Of a DNA stretch of 64,000 bases, positions 9,004-17,953 are shown one piece after another; positions within the stretch are counted from its first letter, which is position 1, and the number at the start of each line of letters is the position of its first letter. The notes under the pieces are model-generated. The model ran no database searches, was not told where the DNA came from, and worked only from the letters and a program-made list of their open reading frames with translations. This DNA is from JALSNL01 sp036479585 (lineage in GTDB: Bacteria > Bacteroidota > Ignavibacteria > Ignavibacteriales > Melioribacteraceae). Where the stretch lies: positions 2,790,001-2,854,000 of the forward strand of contig OZ245062.1 in NCBI GenBank assembly GCA_965224785.1. The letters are read 5' to 3'. A program made the translations under genes and the position numbers.

Positions 9004-12000
9004 TTATTCAAAAACTTCTTGCACTCTGCAAAAGGATTTGAAGTCACAATATTTACAAACTAAATTTTCTCTATCTTCAAACTCGGAAAGATGAAACTCC
9101 CCTTTTCCAATTTTATCGTAATAGTTTTCTAAATGTTGTTTTGTAGTTTTAATTTGTTCATCATTCAATTCTAAAATTAGTTCTTCTGTAAGTTTTTTAC
9201 GAGTTAAGTTAACTGGTTTTTTTCCGAAATTCTTTTCGTTATAACTTAATGAATATATGAACATTCGAAATCCATCAAAATCTTTTTCTTCTATATTTTC
9301 TATTATATGTTTACCTGCCATAAGGTAAACTATTAACTGAAGTGAAATCCCTTTTATTAAATCACTAACTTTTGGTTTTGCACCTTTTAATTTATAGTCA
9401 ACAATATTAAACTGATTGTTTTTAACATCAACATCTATTCTATCAATTTTTCCTCTAAGTTTTAATTTACCAATTTGCAATGGCGGAATATTTGGAGCGT
9501 CTTTTTGATCTCTGCTAAAAGTACCAAACGGATATTCAAAATAGAAAGGAGTAAAATTGTCATCTCGTTTTTGTTCTTCAAGCAAAAATTTATTTAGAAT
9601 TGAATTTTCTTTCACTCCGTCAATGCCAAGTATTTTTTCTTTTTCGAAAAAAGCTAATGGTGAATGAAGATTAAGTTTATTTATTTTTTCTTCTGCAATT
9701 TCAAATATGATTTTTTTTAGATTGTTAAACTCTTTACTATCACAATTATTTACAGGGATTTTTTCTTTTTTTACTTTAGAATAAAACTCATACAATATTG
9801 AATGTAGAACATTTCCAAGTTCAATCGGTTCAGCCTCTTCTTTTGGTTCAGCAATTGGTTTTAGTCTTAATACTTTTTCTGAGAAATATTTAAACGGACA
9901 CTTTGCCAATATTTCAAATTGAGATGAAGAAAATTCTTTATCAAGAAATGTTTCTAAATATTTATCAATACTTTCATTCGGTTCATCATTTTTAATGAAC
10001 CCGCTAAAACTATTATTTTCAAATGGAGTAGAAGTTCTTTCCAGCCCTATTCTATTGGTCTTAAGTAGTTTTTCTAATTCTATTTTTATACTTTTAATTT
10101 CTTTACGGAGCTTTGAATTACTAGTATTTTTCCCAAGTTCAATCAACAATTCTTCTTTAGAAAATATTTTATTGTTAGCATAATTTTCCAATGAAGTTAA
10201 GGAAACTATTTTCTCCAAATCTTTCACAAATGTAGATGGGACTAATTCAGCGTCAGCATCGTGTTTAGGAATTGTTAAATATAGTTGCTTACTCCAAGAT
10301 GAAAGTACTTGATAAAAATGATACCGCTCTTCCGTTTGATGAATAAGTTCTTTCTTCTGGAACGAACCAGAAAAAAATATTTCTGGCTGATATTTTGTTG
10401 GAAAATCACCATCGCACATTCCTCCAAGAAACAAATAATCAAAACTCAATCCGCGAATTTCATTTACAGATGTAACCAAAACTCCTTGGTCGGTTTTTTC
10501 CTTAACATTAAAGCGAGCCCAATTGGCAATGGTTTTAATCTGTTCAATAAAATAATTAACTGAATATTTTTGTTCTCCTTCTTCTATTTTAATAAACGAT
10601 AGAACTTCAGTCAGCGTTTGCATCAACACAGTAATTGACTTTATATATTCTTCTTCCTTTCCAAAAGATTTGTCTAACAGTTTACAAGGTAATTTAAGCT
10701 GAAGTAAAATTTTTTTGAAATTCTTTAGAAACTCATCAATTGTATTTTTTTCTCTGAGCGGACTTAGAAGTTTATCTAAATAAATAATATCAGCTTTGGC
10801 TTTCTTAAATTTTTGTTTCTCATTTTCATTTTCATAATTGGTAAGTTCTGTTTTATAAGGCAACAATGTTAGAGCATCATTAATTATGTACTCCCAATTA
10901 TTTTTGCCGGAAATAATTTTAAGTTCAGAAGCAACTGTTAGTAAATTGCTTAGGTCAATATTTTTAATATTTAGAAAACCATTGGTTAAAACTCTTGCAA
11001 TATCATTGTAATAAAAATCGTGTTCAATTAGCTCAAGCAAGCTAATAGCAGCCACAACAGGCGGAGAAGACTTTAGTTGAATTCTATCTGTAAGATTTAG
11101 TGGAATGCTATATTTATTAAAAATATCACGAATATTACTTGAATAATTCCCAACAATATTAAAGGCAACACAAATATTTTCGGGACTAACATTTTCACGA
11201 AGTATAAGCTCTTTTATTTTTTTTGCAATAAATTCTATTTCTTCAATTCTATTTTGAAGTTCAATTTTGTGAATATTATTCTTATATTTTTCACTCTTTT
11301 TAATATTCATTTTTGGTTGAAATAAATTTGAGCGAACCAAACTCTTAAACTCAGAAGTATCTGTTGGAGCAGAATCAACTACTCTGTTAAAACCATATTC
11401 TTCAAGCTTGGTATAACTTTCATCAAGATGAGAAAAAAGTGATGGGTTATAATTATAATAATCAAAACTTAGGAATACCTTCTTCTCAGATAACTCAGAA
11501 AGTTTATTTATAATTTTTACTTCGGGAGAAGTGAACTCGTCAAACTCATTTAATATTATAGTTTCAACCGTTGAGAAATAATTATTGAACGATTCTGTAA
11601 AATCTTGCATTGTAAGATTTAGCACATCTGAATAAATATCTCCAAGTTCTTCTACTGATAATATTTGACATTTTTTATTGTACAATTCATAAATGCTTGC
11701 AATATCTTCAGCTTTACTTTTTTCACTTCCTTCCAACTTGTTAGATTCTTCCAAAAGTTTATTCGAAGAAATCCCATGACGTTTATATTCCGAAATTACA
11801 TTTTTAATTTTATCTAAAGTTCCAAACGGAACTCCCGAACTGTAAGCAGCAAAATATTTTAATTCTAATTCTTCCACAGCTTGCTTTATAAATACAGACG
11901 AAGCCGCTTCACTCAATGGGATAAAGGGTTTGTGGAAGTTATTGATTTTTGTTGTTAGTGTTGTAAGGGTTTCAACATTAATTTTTGTTACGGGTTTATT

Positions 12001-12153
12001 TTTATAACTACTAATTATTGTTTTCTTTAGTTGGCGAAGTTTTCTATTTGTTGGAACAATTATTAATAGAGTGCGAACAGAATCATTTTTAATTTTGTTA
12101 TCAATTAACTCTGTAATATTTATTGAATCAATTTTTTCTTTTGTTAGGATCAT
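9004..12153 (-). CDS. AddB/RexB-like PD-(D/E)XK nuclease with Fe-S cluster motif, 1049 aa
   Basis: A large protein resembling the AddB subunit of the AddAB recombination helicase-nuclease, which processes double-strand breaks. The N-terminal half is a degenerate helicase-like region; I see no Walker A. It has LLIIVPTNRKLRQLK near residue 30, and a UvrD-like segment VLVTSVNEIRGLSFDYLFLGG near residue 560. The C-terminal nuclease has LRGKIDRIDVD...FNIVDYKLKG (the D and D-x-K residues). The flanking cysteines CPFKYF (about residue 755) and CKYCDFKSFC (about residue 1033) form the four-Cys iron-sulfur staple. No addA gene is in the window. Confidence 0.82.
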   Translation of the reverse strand: MILTKEKIDSINITELIDNKIKNDSVRTLLIIVPTNRKLRQLKKTIISSYKNKPVTKINVETLTTLTTKINNFHKPFIPLSEAASSVFIKQAVEELELKYFAAYSSGVPFGTLDKIKNVISEYKRHGISSNKLLEESNKLEGSEKSKAEDIASIYELYNKKCQILSVEELGDIYSDVLNLTMQDFTESFNNYFSTVETIILNEFDEFTSPEVKIINKLSELSEKKVFLSFDYYNYNPSLFSHLDESYTKLEEYGFNRVVDSAPTDTSEFKSLVRSNLFQPKMNIKKSEKYKNNIHKIELQNRIEEIEFIAKKIKELILRENVSPENICVAFNIVGNYSSNIRDIFNKYSIPLNLTDRIQLKSSPPVVAAISLLELIEHDFYYNDIARVLTNGFLNIKNIDLSNLLTVASELKIISGKNNWEYIINDALTLLPYKTELTNYENENEKQKFKKAKADIIYLDKLLSPLREKNTIDEFLKNFKKILLQLKLPCKLLDKSFGKEEEYIKSITVLMQTLTEVLSFIKIEEGEQKYSVNYFIEQIKTIANWARFNVKEKTDQGVLVTSVNEIRGLSFDYLFLGGMCDGDFPTKYQPEIFFSGSFQKKELIHQTEERYHFYQVLSSWSKQLYLTIPKHDADAELVPSTFVKDLEKIVSLTSLENYANNKIFSKEELLIELGKNTSNSKLRKEIKSIKIELEKLLKTNRIGLERTSTPFENNSFSGFIKNDEPNESIDKYLETFLDKEFSSSQFEILAKCPFKYFSEKVLRLKPIAEPKEEAEPIELGNVLHSILYEFYSKVKKEKIPVNNCDSKEFNNLKKIIFEIAEEKINKLNLHSPLAFFEKEKILGIDGVKENSILNKFLLEEQKRDDNFTPFYFEYPFGTFSRDQKDAPNIPPLQIGKLKLRGKIDRIDVDVKNNQFNIVDYKLKGAKPKVSDLIKGISLQLIVYLMAGKHIIENIEEKDFDGFRMFIYSLSYNEKNFGKKPVNLTRKKLTEELILELNDEQIKTTKQHLENYYDKIGKGEFHLSEFEDRENLVCKYCDFKSFCRVQEVFE

Positions 12154-12205
12154 TTGAGTTAAATATTAATTGTGAATCATTATTATTTTCTTATGCTTGG
12201 GTTTT

Positions 12206-12337
12206 ACTCCCTCGACTCCGCTCGGGATGACATTTGTTTGCACTTAAAAATAGTCATACTGAGCGGAGTCGAAGTATGACGGAATCCATGAAATATTAAG
12301 TAACTGGATTCCCGATAAAGACATTCGAGAATGACAC
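12206..12337. repeat. Dispersed intergenic repeat with nested inverted repeat
   Basis: CGACTCCGCTC at 12213-12223 is the exact inverse of GAGCGGAGTCG at 12261-12271. A further GGAATCC / GGATTCCCG pair and a closing GAATGACA (about 12328-12336) follow. Motifs GTCAT...ATGAC, GGAATCC and CGAGAATGACA recur at 8206-8348. The 240-bp gap between the DUF192 and addB-like genes contains no gene. Confidence 0.65.
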
Positions 12338-12393
12338 AATAACAAAATCAAAACTCTAAACCTTCGAGATTTTAATACAACTTTAACTTATGC

Positions 12394-12945
12394 TTAATCA
12401 GTCCTTCTAAAAATAACTTTGTCACCTTCTTTAATATTTTGCGAAGTTGTATAACCCGCATTCACCTCAACTACGTACTGCGCTGGAGCAGAAGAAAGAT
12501 AAGAATTTTCATCATAAGGTTTTGTGTTTTTATGAATTGTAACAATTTCTAATTTCGAATTAACAAAAAGCATATCTAAAGATAGAACAGTATTCTTCAT
12601 CCAAAAGGATTGCATTCTTTCAGTTGGGAAAATAAATAACATACCTTGATTCTCTTTCATTTCAGTTCTGTACATCAGCCCATCAGTTCTATCATTATTA
12701 TTCTCTGCAAATTCTAAATCTATTGCAGAAATAAATCCCCCATCTTTATTCTGAAAAGTTAGTTCTCCATTTTTTTCAAACTTATAATTTTTCTCTACTA
12801 TTTTATTGTTTGCTGGCTTCAGCTTTCTATCATTACTCTTAAAAATATTAGAAAATATTAGTAGCAAAAAGGCTAATATTATTACAACTACAATAATAGA
12901 AGTAAGTTTACTTTTAGGTTTTTGAGTATTACTTTTTTTTGCCAT
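12394..12945 (-). CDS. DUF192-family membrane-anchored protein, 183 aa
   Basis: An N-terminal lysine-rich stretch is followed by one transmembrane helix (about residues 16-34, SIIVVVIILAFLLLIF). A DUF192 domain then fills residues 65-180: LEFAENNNDRTDGLMYRTEM, GMLFIFPTERMQSFWMKNTV, and VVEVNAGYTTSQNIKEGDKV. The FPxxxxxxFWMKNT motif is diagnostic of the family, whose function is not established although archaeal and bacterial members are widespread. The anchor places the domain outside the cytoplasmic membrane. It is divergent from the hydrolase gene at 13028, so the 82-bp gap should hold both promoters. Confidence 0.88.
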   Translation of the reverse strand: MAKKSNTQKPKSKLTSIIVVVIILAFLLLIFSNIFKSNDRKLKPANNKIVEKNYKFEKNGELTFQNKDGGFISAIDLEFAENNNDRTDGLMYRTEMKENQGMLFIFPTERMQSFWMKNTVLSLDMLFVNSKLEIVTIHKNTKPYDENSYLSSAPAQYVVEVNAGYTTSQNIKEGDKVIFRRTD

Positions 12946-13027
12946 ATCAAACTAAGCCTTAATTTATTAACTTTGATTTTACTTGAAATAAATTTAACAA
13001 TTTGTTTATAATTTTGTTTCGGCAATT

Positions 13028-13855
13028 ATGTTTATAGATAGAGAAAAAATACTACTGAAAGATATGCAAATAAGAATGCTGAAAAGTGCTTGGGGAAATT
13101 CCTCAACTGATTCAGCAGTCGAAAGAATTACATATCTTTCTGATGAATTAAAAATTAAAGGTTACTTAGCTTATCCAAGTGATACATCAAAAAAGTATCC
13201 TTGCATTATTTGGTGCAGAGGTGGTTTTGGAAATGCTGGAGCTTTAGATGATTTTATTGCTCAAGGAATTCTTGGTCAAATTGCAAGTTGGGGCTATGTA
13301 GTTTTTGAAACTCAATACAGAGGAAACGTTGGTGGTGAAGGGAAAGACGAATTTGGCGGAGAAGACTTAAATGATATTTTTAGTCTTATTCCATTAGCTG
13401 ATGAACTTGAGTTTGCCGATAAAAACCTTTGGGGAATTGAAGGTTGGAGCAGAGGCGGAATGATGACTTATCTTGCTCTGACAAAACCTAACAAATTTAA
13501 GGTTGCAATAACTTCTGGGGGAATTACAAACCTTAATTGCAGTAAAGATGAAAGTACTTTTATGAAAAAATTGTTAGCTCATTACGGAAATAATCTTGAT
13601 GACAAACATTGTTCTCAAAGGTCAATAATAAATTTTGTTGATGAAATGACAAAAGATGTTCCACTATTGATAATGCACGGGCTTAATGATGATAGAATTC
13701 CACCGCATCATTCTTTGGATTTATCAGTTAAACTTATTGAGAATAGAATTAAACATCGGTTAGTGATGTTTGAAGATGGAGATCACTTTTTAAGAAATCA
13801 TAAAAAGGAAATTGATAAATTACGTAAGAAGTGGTTTGATAAATATTTAAAATAA
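13028..13855 (+). CDS. Alpha/beta hydrolase, prolyl-oligopeptidase (S9)-like
   Basis: A 275-residue cytoplasmic alpha/beta hydrolase with no signal peptide. The oxyanion strand is YPCIIWCRGGFGNAG (about residues 57-71). The nucleophile elbow is GIEGWSRGGMMTYLAL, with Ser in GWSRGG near residue 143. The acid is in HGLNDDRIPPHHS (about residue 222) and the histidine in EDGDHFL (about residue 254). The pattern matches the catalytic domain of S9 peptidases and acyl-aminoacyl hydrolases, but the N-terminal propeller is absent, so a peptidase role is not certain. The EVE-domain gene follows 12 bp later, probably in the same transcript. Confidence 0.85.
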   Translation: MFIDREKILLKDMQIRMLKSAWGNSSTDSAVERITYLSDELKIKGYLAYPSDTSKKYPCIIWCRGGFGNAGALDDFIAQGILGQIASWGYVVFETQYRGNVGGEGKDEFGGEDLNDIFSLIPLADELEFADKNLWGIEGWSRGGMMTYLALTKPNKFKVAITSGGITNLNCSKDESTFMKKLLAHYGNNLDDKHCSQRSIINFVDEMTKDVPLLIMHGLNDDRIPPHHSLDLSVKLIENRIKHRLVMFEDGDHFLRNHKKEIDKLRKKWFDKYLK

Positions 13856-13867
13856 AAAGGAGAAAAA

Positions 13868-14344
13868 ATGGCAAAAAAAAATTGGTTAGTAAAATCAGAA
13901 CCATCTTGTTTTTCTGTAGATGATTTAGCTAATGCTAAAAATAAAACAACTCATTGGGATGGAGTAAGAAATTATCAAGCAAGAAATTTTATGCGTGATG
14001 ATATGAAGATAGGCGACCTCGTCCTTTATTATCATAGCAACACAGAACCACCTTCTGCAGTAGGATTATGCGAAATTGTTAAAGAAGCCTATCCAGACTT
14101 TACTGCTTTTGATGATGCAGAAGATCATTACGATCCAAAAAGTGATCCAAAAAATCCAAGATGGTTTATGGTAGATATAAAATTGATTAAGAAATTCAGC
14201 AATATAGTTTCTCTTGCTGAGATGAAAAATAATCCCAAATTAAGTGAAATGAAATTAGTTCAGCGTGGTAATAGACTTTCTGTAATGCCAGTAACAAAAA
14301 AAGAGTTGGATGAAGTTATTAAAATGAGTGGAACAAAAATTTAG
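13868..14344 (+). CDS. EVE domain-containing protein (thymocyte nuclear protein 1-like), 158 aa
   Basis: A single EVE domain (PUA-like fold) covering the whole chain. KNWLVKSEPSCFSVDDLANA at the start, THWDGVRNYQARNFMRDDMK and GDLVLYYHSN are the family's signature blocks, and PRWFMVDIKLIKKF follows. EVE domains bind modified bases in DNA or RNA. In bacteria they are often fused to or placed beside restriction and defence genes, but nothing beside this copy is defensive. The ribosome-binding site AAAAGGAG precedes the ATG, and the 12-bp gap from the hydrolase suggests an operon. Confidence 0.93.
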   Translation: MAKKNWLVKSEPSCFSVDDLANAKNKTTHWDGVRNYQARNFMRDDMKIGDLVLYYHSNTEPPSAVGLCEIVKEAYPDFTAFDDAEDHYDPKSDPKNPRWFMVDIKLIKKFSNIVSLAEMKNNPKLSEMKLVQRGNRLSVMPVTKKELDEVIKMSGTKI

Positions 14345-14416
14345 GATTCCCTTTTTGATATTTCCAAAAGTGTTTACTTATTTAGTTTAATAATATTTTT
14401 ATTGGGAGAATAATTT

Positions 14417-15883
14417 ATGAGAAAGAAAATTTTCAATCTGCAAAATTTACTGTTTGTGTTTTTATATTTAGTTTCCACTTCCTTATCAACCATTGCTCAA
14501 ACAAGTATTGTTGAGGCATTTCCAAATCTCTCTTTTGCCAGACCAGTTGATATACAAAACGCAGGTGATAATTCTGATAGAATTTTTATTGTTGAACAAG
14601 CAGGAAGAATTATTGTATTTCAAAACAATGAAGAAGAAACAAACTCAACTATCTTTTTAGATATTAAAGAGCAAGTAAATTTTGGAGGCGAACAAGGTTT
14701 ATTAGGTTTGGCATTCCACCCAAATTATAAAACAAACGGATACTTTTTTCTAAACTACACAGCTTCCAATCCAAAGCGAACAGTTATTGCAAGGTTTACA
14801 GTTTCAGATAATGATTCTAACATAGTAGATATAAATAGTAAGCTTGTTATCTTAGAAGTTGAACAACCGTATAGCAACCATAACGGAGGACAGTTAGTGT
14901 TTGGACCTGATGGATTTTTATATGTTGCTTTTGGTGATGGTGGTTCTGGTGGTGATCCAAAGAATCATGGACAAAACTTAAAAACTATTTTAGCATCTAT
15001 TATTAGAATTAATATTGATAGTACTAGTAACAACAAAAATTATTCTATTCCACAAGACAATCCGTTTGTTAATAATACTGATAGCTTAAAAGAAGAAATT
15101 TTTGCTTACGGATTAAGAAACGTTTGGAGATTTAGTTTTGATCAAACCGGGAATATTTGGGCTGCAGATGTTGGTCAAAATGCTTGGGAAGAGATTCATC
15201 TAATTGAAAGTGGAAAAAATTATGGTTGGAGAATAATGGAAGGTATGCATTGTTTTGAGCCTAGTACAAATTGCAACCGAGAAGGTTTAGAACTTCCCAT
15301 TTGGGAATATGGACATAATAGCGAAGGTGGTTATTCAATTACCGGAGGTTATGTTTCACAAGACATAAATGTACCAGACATATTAAATAAATATATTTAT
15401 GCTGATTATGTAACTGGAAATATTTGGGCTTTTGATCCTAGTAATTCTTCAACTCCAAATTCACTTATTAAAAAAGTTTCTCAAAATATTTCTACTTTTG
15501 GAATTGATGAGAATAAAACTCTCTACTTTGCTGATTTAACTTCGGGTAAAATTTACAAGTTTATTGATAATAGTGTAAACTCTGTTGGCAGTATTACACC
15601 AAGTAATTTTGAACTACTTCAAAATTATCCTAATCCATTTAATCCAAGTACAAATATTAAATACACAATTCCAGTAGAGACAACTCACAAGTTGTCTCTA
15701 CCAGTACAGCTAAAAATTTATGATTTACTTGGCAAAAATATTGCAACATTAGTAGAGCAAAATAAAACATCTGGAAACTATACAATTGAGTTTGATGCTT
15801 CATCTCTTACAAGTGGTATTTATTTTTATCGAATAATTGCTGGAAATTTTATTTCTACAAAAAAAATGATTCTTCAAAAATAA
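14417..15883 (+). CDS. Secreted PQQ-dependent sugar dehydrogenase-like protein with T9SS sorting domain
   Basis: The protein is 488 aa. A signal peptide (about residues 1-27, ending STIAQ) is followed by a soluble glucose/sorbosone dehydrogenase propeller. The propeller has HPNYKTNGYFFLNYT, NHNGGQLVFGPDGFLYVAFG and GLRNVWRFSFDQTGNIWAAD, with the LGLAF and DVGQNAWEEI blades, and should oxidise aldose sugars with PQQ outside the cytoplasm. The last 90 residues are a type A T9SS sorting domain (LLQNYPNPFNPSTNIKYTIP... GIYFYRIIAG...KKMILQK). A palindromic insert at 15674-15701 encodes extra residues inside that domain. Catalysis is inferred from family. Confidence 0.9.
   Translation: MRKKIFNLQNLLFVFLYLVSTSLSTIAQTSIVEAFPNLSFARPVDIQNAGDNSDRIFIVEQAGRIIVFQNNEEETNSTIFLDIKEQVNFGGEQGLLGLAFHPNYKTNGYFFLNYTASNPKRTVIARFTVSDNDSNIVDINSKLVILEVEQPYSNHNGGQLVFGPDGFLYVAFGDGGSGGDPKNHGQNLKTILASIIRINIDSTSNNKNYSIPQDNPFVNNTDSLKEEIFAYGLRNVWRFSFDQTGNIWAADVGQNAWEEIHLIESGKNYGWRIMEGMHCFEPSTNCNREGLELPIWEYGHNSEGGYSITGGYVSQDINVPDILNKYIYADYVTGNIWAFDPSNSSTPNSLIKKVSQNISTFGIDENKTLYFADLTSGKIYKFIDNSVNSVGSITPSNFELLQNYPNPFNPSTNIKYTIPVETTHKLSLPVQLKIYDLLGKNIATLVEQNKTSGNYTIEFDASSLTSGIYFYRIIAGNFISTKKMILQK
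15674..15701. repeat. Perfect 12-bp hairpin inserted in frame in a coding region
   Basis: GTAGAGACAACT (15674-15685), loop CACA, AGTTGTCTCTAC (15690-15701). It lies inside the sorting domain of the sugar dehydrogenase gene and encodes a TTHKLSL-type linker between the TIP strand and the LKIYDLLG strand, where homologous domains are usually contiguous. It reads through in frame. Confidence 0.75.
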
Positions 15884-16061
15884 CAACTCCAATTTCTATT
15901 CATTCCATCTAACCTATTTTGTTTTGTTCTAAACTATTTAATAGTCAATAATTTATTATGTCATTCATCTTGACATATCAAATCAATTCCATTTAATTTG
16001 TGATGTACAACACACAGTAGTAAACAGTAAAAAAAGATTTATTAATTTTTTAGGCAGAGAA

Positions 16062-17879
16062 ATGATAAAGTATTTATTGGGAATGCTTTTTTACATTAGT
16101 GTTTCATTTACAATGGCACAAACCGCAACACAACCAAGCGGAAGAGGTACAGAAGTAAGTCCATATCTAATTAACACATTAGAAAACCTTTATTGGATAA
16201 CGCAAAATACAGATAAGTGGTGGAACGTTTTCTATAAACAGACTGCTGATATTGATGCATCATCAACAAATAAATGGAGTTGGGATGATGGGAGTAAAAA
16301 TAAAGCTGTTGGATTTAAGTCTATTGGCGATAATGTCAGCGGTTCTTTTAACGGCACTTATGATGGTCAAGGATTTTCAATAGATGGTCTTTATATACGT
16401 CGCTACTTAGCTGATCACGTAGGTCTATTCGGCAATACTTGGGAAGCAACTCTTATAAATATAAATTTAACTAATGTAAATATCACTAGTTATTATGGTG
16501 GCAACCAAACCAATATAGGTTTTGATTTTATAGGTGCATTGGCTGGAACATCTAATGGTTCTACAATAAGAAACTGCCACTCTAGTGGAAGTGTGTCTGG
16601 CGGTGGTGCAATTGGTGGATTAGTAGGTTATATTATTTTTTCTGATCATAATGATACAAACATGGATGATTGTTCCAGTACTTGTACTGTTAGTGGAGTA
16701 AATTGGATAGGTGGCTTGGTGGGTATTAATAATGGCTCATTTGTAAACAATTGTTATTCAACCGGAAGTGTTACTGGCAGTACAAATATTCAAGGAGAGA
16801 ATAGTTACTCATCGGGAGGACTGATAGGGAAAAATATGGACTATGCTACAGTTACTATGAGTTATAGTTCAGGCACAGTAACTGGAGAGTTTAACGTTGG
16901 CGGTTTTATAGGAAATAATTCCGATGCAATTGTAGAAAATTGTTTTAGTACTGGTAACACTTCTGGTTCAGCAAGTATTGGTGGTCTTATTGGTTATAGT
17001 TCATTTGATATCAACGAAGGAGTATTTGTAGAGAACTGTTATAGTATTGGTCATGTTTCAGGTATAGATAAAGTTGGGGGTCTTATAGGGCAGAAATTGT
17101 ATTCTGATGTTGTAAACTGTTTCTGGGATACAGAAACTTCCAGAACTTCTTTAAGTGCTAGTGGTACTGGTAAAACAACTTCTCAGATGCAAACTGAAAC
17201 TACATTTACAAAGGCTGGTTGGAACTTCAAAAATATTTGGCAAATGAATGGCTATCCCGATTTTACATCAAACCCCTTGCCAGTAGAACTAACTTCCTTT
17301 ACTGTTAGAAACATAAATAACAAGATTGAATTGGAGTGGGAAACAGCAACAGAAGTAAACAATTATGGTTTTGAAATTGAAAGGAAGTATCAAGATTTGA
17401 GTATCAAGAATCAAAATGAAAAGCGAAGCTGGGAAACGATTAGTTTCATAGAAGGACATGGAAATAGTAATTCACCAAAACGATATAGTTTAGTAGATGA
17501 AAAAGTTAGTTCTGGAAAATATTTATACAGATTAAAACAAATTGATATTGATGGTTCATTCGAGTATTCAAAAACAATTGAAGTTGATTTAGGATTACCA
17601 ATGGAATTTGAATTAAGTCAAAATTTTCCAAATCCATTTAACCCAACAACAAAAATAAAATATAGCATTCCAAATGTAGCCTCTAACTTTAGTTTGAGCG
17701 TTGTACTAAAAGTGTATGATATACTTGGCAAAGAAGTAGCAACAATAGTAAACCAAAAACAAAATTCCGGTAATTACGAAGCTACTTTTGAAGGTAATAG
17801 TTTAGCGAGTGGAACTTATATTTATAAATTACAAGTTGGCGATTTTACTGAAATTAAAAAAATGATGTTAGTAAAATAG
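16062..17879 (+). CDS. Secreted GLUG-repeat protein with T9SS sorting domain, 605 aa
   Basis: A signal peptide (residues 1-20, FTMAQ) is followed by GLUG-type repeats over about residues 100-350. Recurrent blocks are GGLVG / GGLIG preceded by NCYSTGSV-like units, a pattern seen in IgA protease-like and surface adhesins. Residues 405-480 (LTSFTVRNINNKIELEWETA...) form a fibronectin-like module. The C-terminus is a type A T9SS sorting domain (ELSQNFPNPFNPTTKIKYSIP...GTYIYKLQVGDF...KKMMLVK). The protein is expected at or beyond the cell surface, and adhesion is inferred. It stands alone, 178 bp after the sugar dehydrogenase gene. Confidence 0.85.
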   Translation: MIKYLLGMLFYISVSFTMAQTATQPSGRGTEVSPYLINTLENLYWITQNTDKWWNVFYKQTADIDASSTNKWSWDDGSKNKAVGFKSIGDNVSGSFNGTYDGQGFSIDGLYIRRYLADHVGLFGNTWEATLININLTNVNITSYYGGNQTNIGFDFIGALAGTSNGSTIRNCHSSGSVSGGGAIGGLVGYIIFSDHNDTNMDDCSSTCTVSGVNWIGGLVGINNGSFVNNCYSTGSVTGSTNIQGENSYSSGGLIGKNMDYATVTMSYSSGTVTGEFNVGGFIGNNSDAIVENCFSTGNTSGSASIGGLIGYSSFDINEGVFVENCYSIGHVSGIDKVGGLIGQKLYSDVVNCFWDTETSRTSLSASGTGKTTSQMQTETTFTKAGWNFKNIWQMNGYPDFTSNPLPVELTSFTVRNINNKIELEWETATEVNNYGFEIERKYQDLSIKNQNEKRSWETISFIEGHGNSNSPKRYSLVDEKVSSGKYLYRLKQIDIDGSFEYSKTIEVDLGLPMEFELSQNFPNPFNPTTKIKYSIPNVASNFSLSVVLKVYDILGKEVATIVNQKQNSGNYEATFEGNSLASGTYIYKLQVGDFTEIKKMMLVK

Positions 17880-17913
17880 TGCCAAGTTTTATAATCTCAA
17901 ATCACTCATTTGT

Positions 17914-17953
17914 ATTGTAAAGTAGTTTCTAGAATTACTAACTACTTTACAAT
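17914..17953. repeat. 14-bp inverted repeat between convergent genes
   Basis: ATTGTAAAGTAGTT at 17914-17927 pairs perfectly with AACTACTTTACAAT at 17940-17953. The right arm covers the last codons and stop of the ypdA-like gene. It sits between convergent genes, as a terminator would, but neither side has a clear T-run, so its role is uncertain. Confidence 0.6.
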
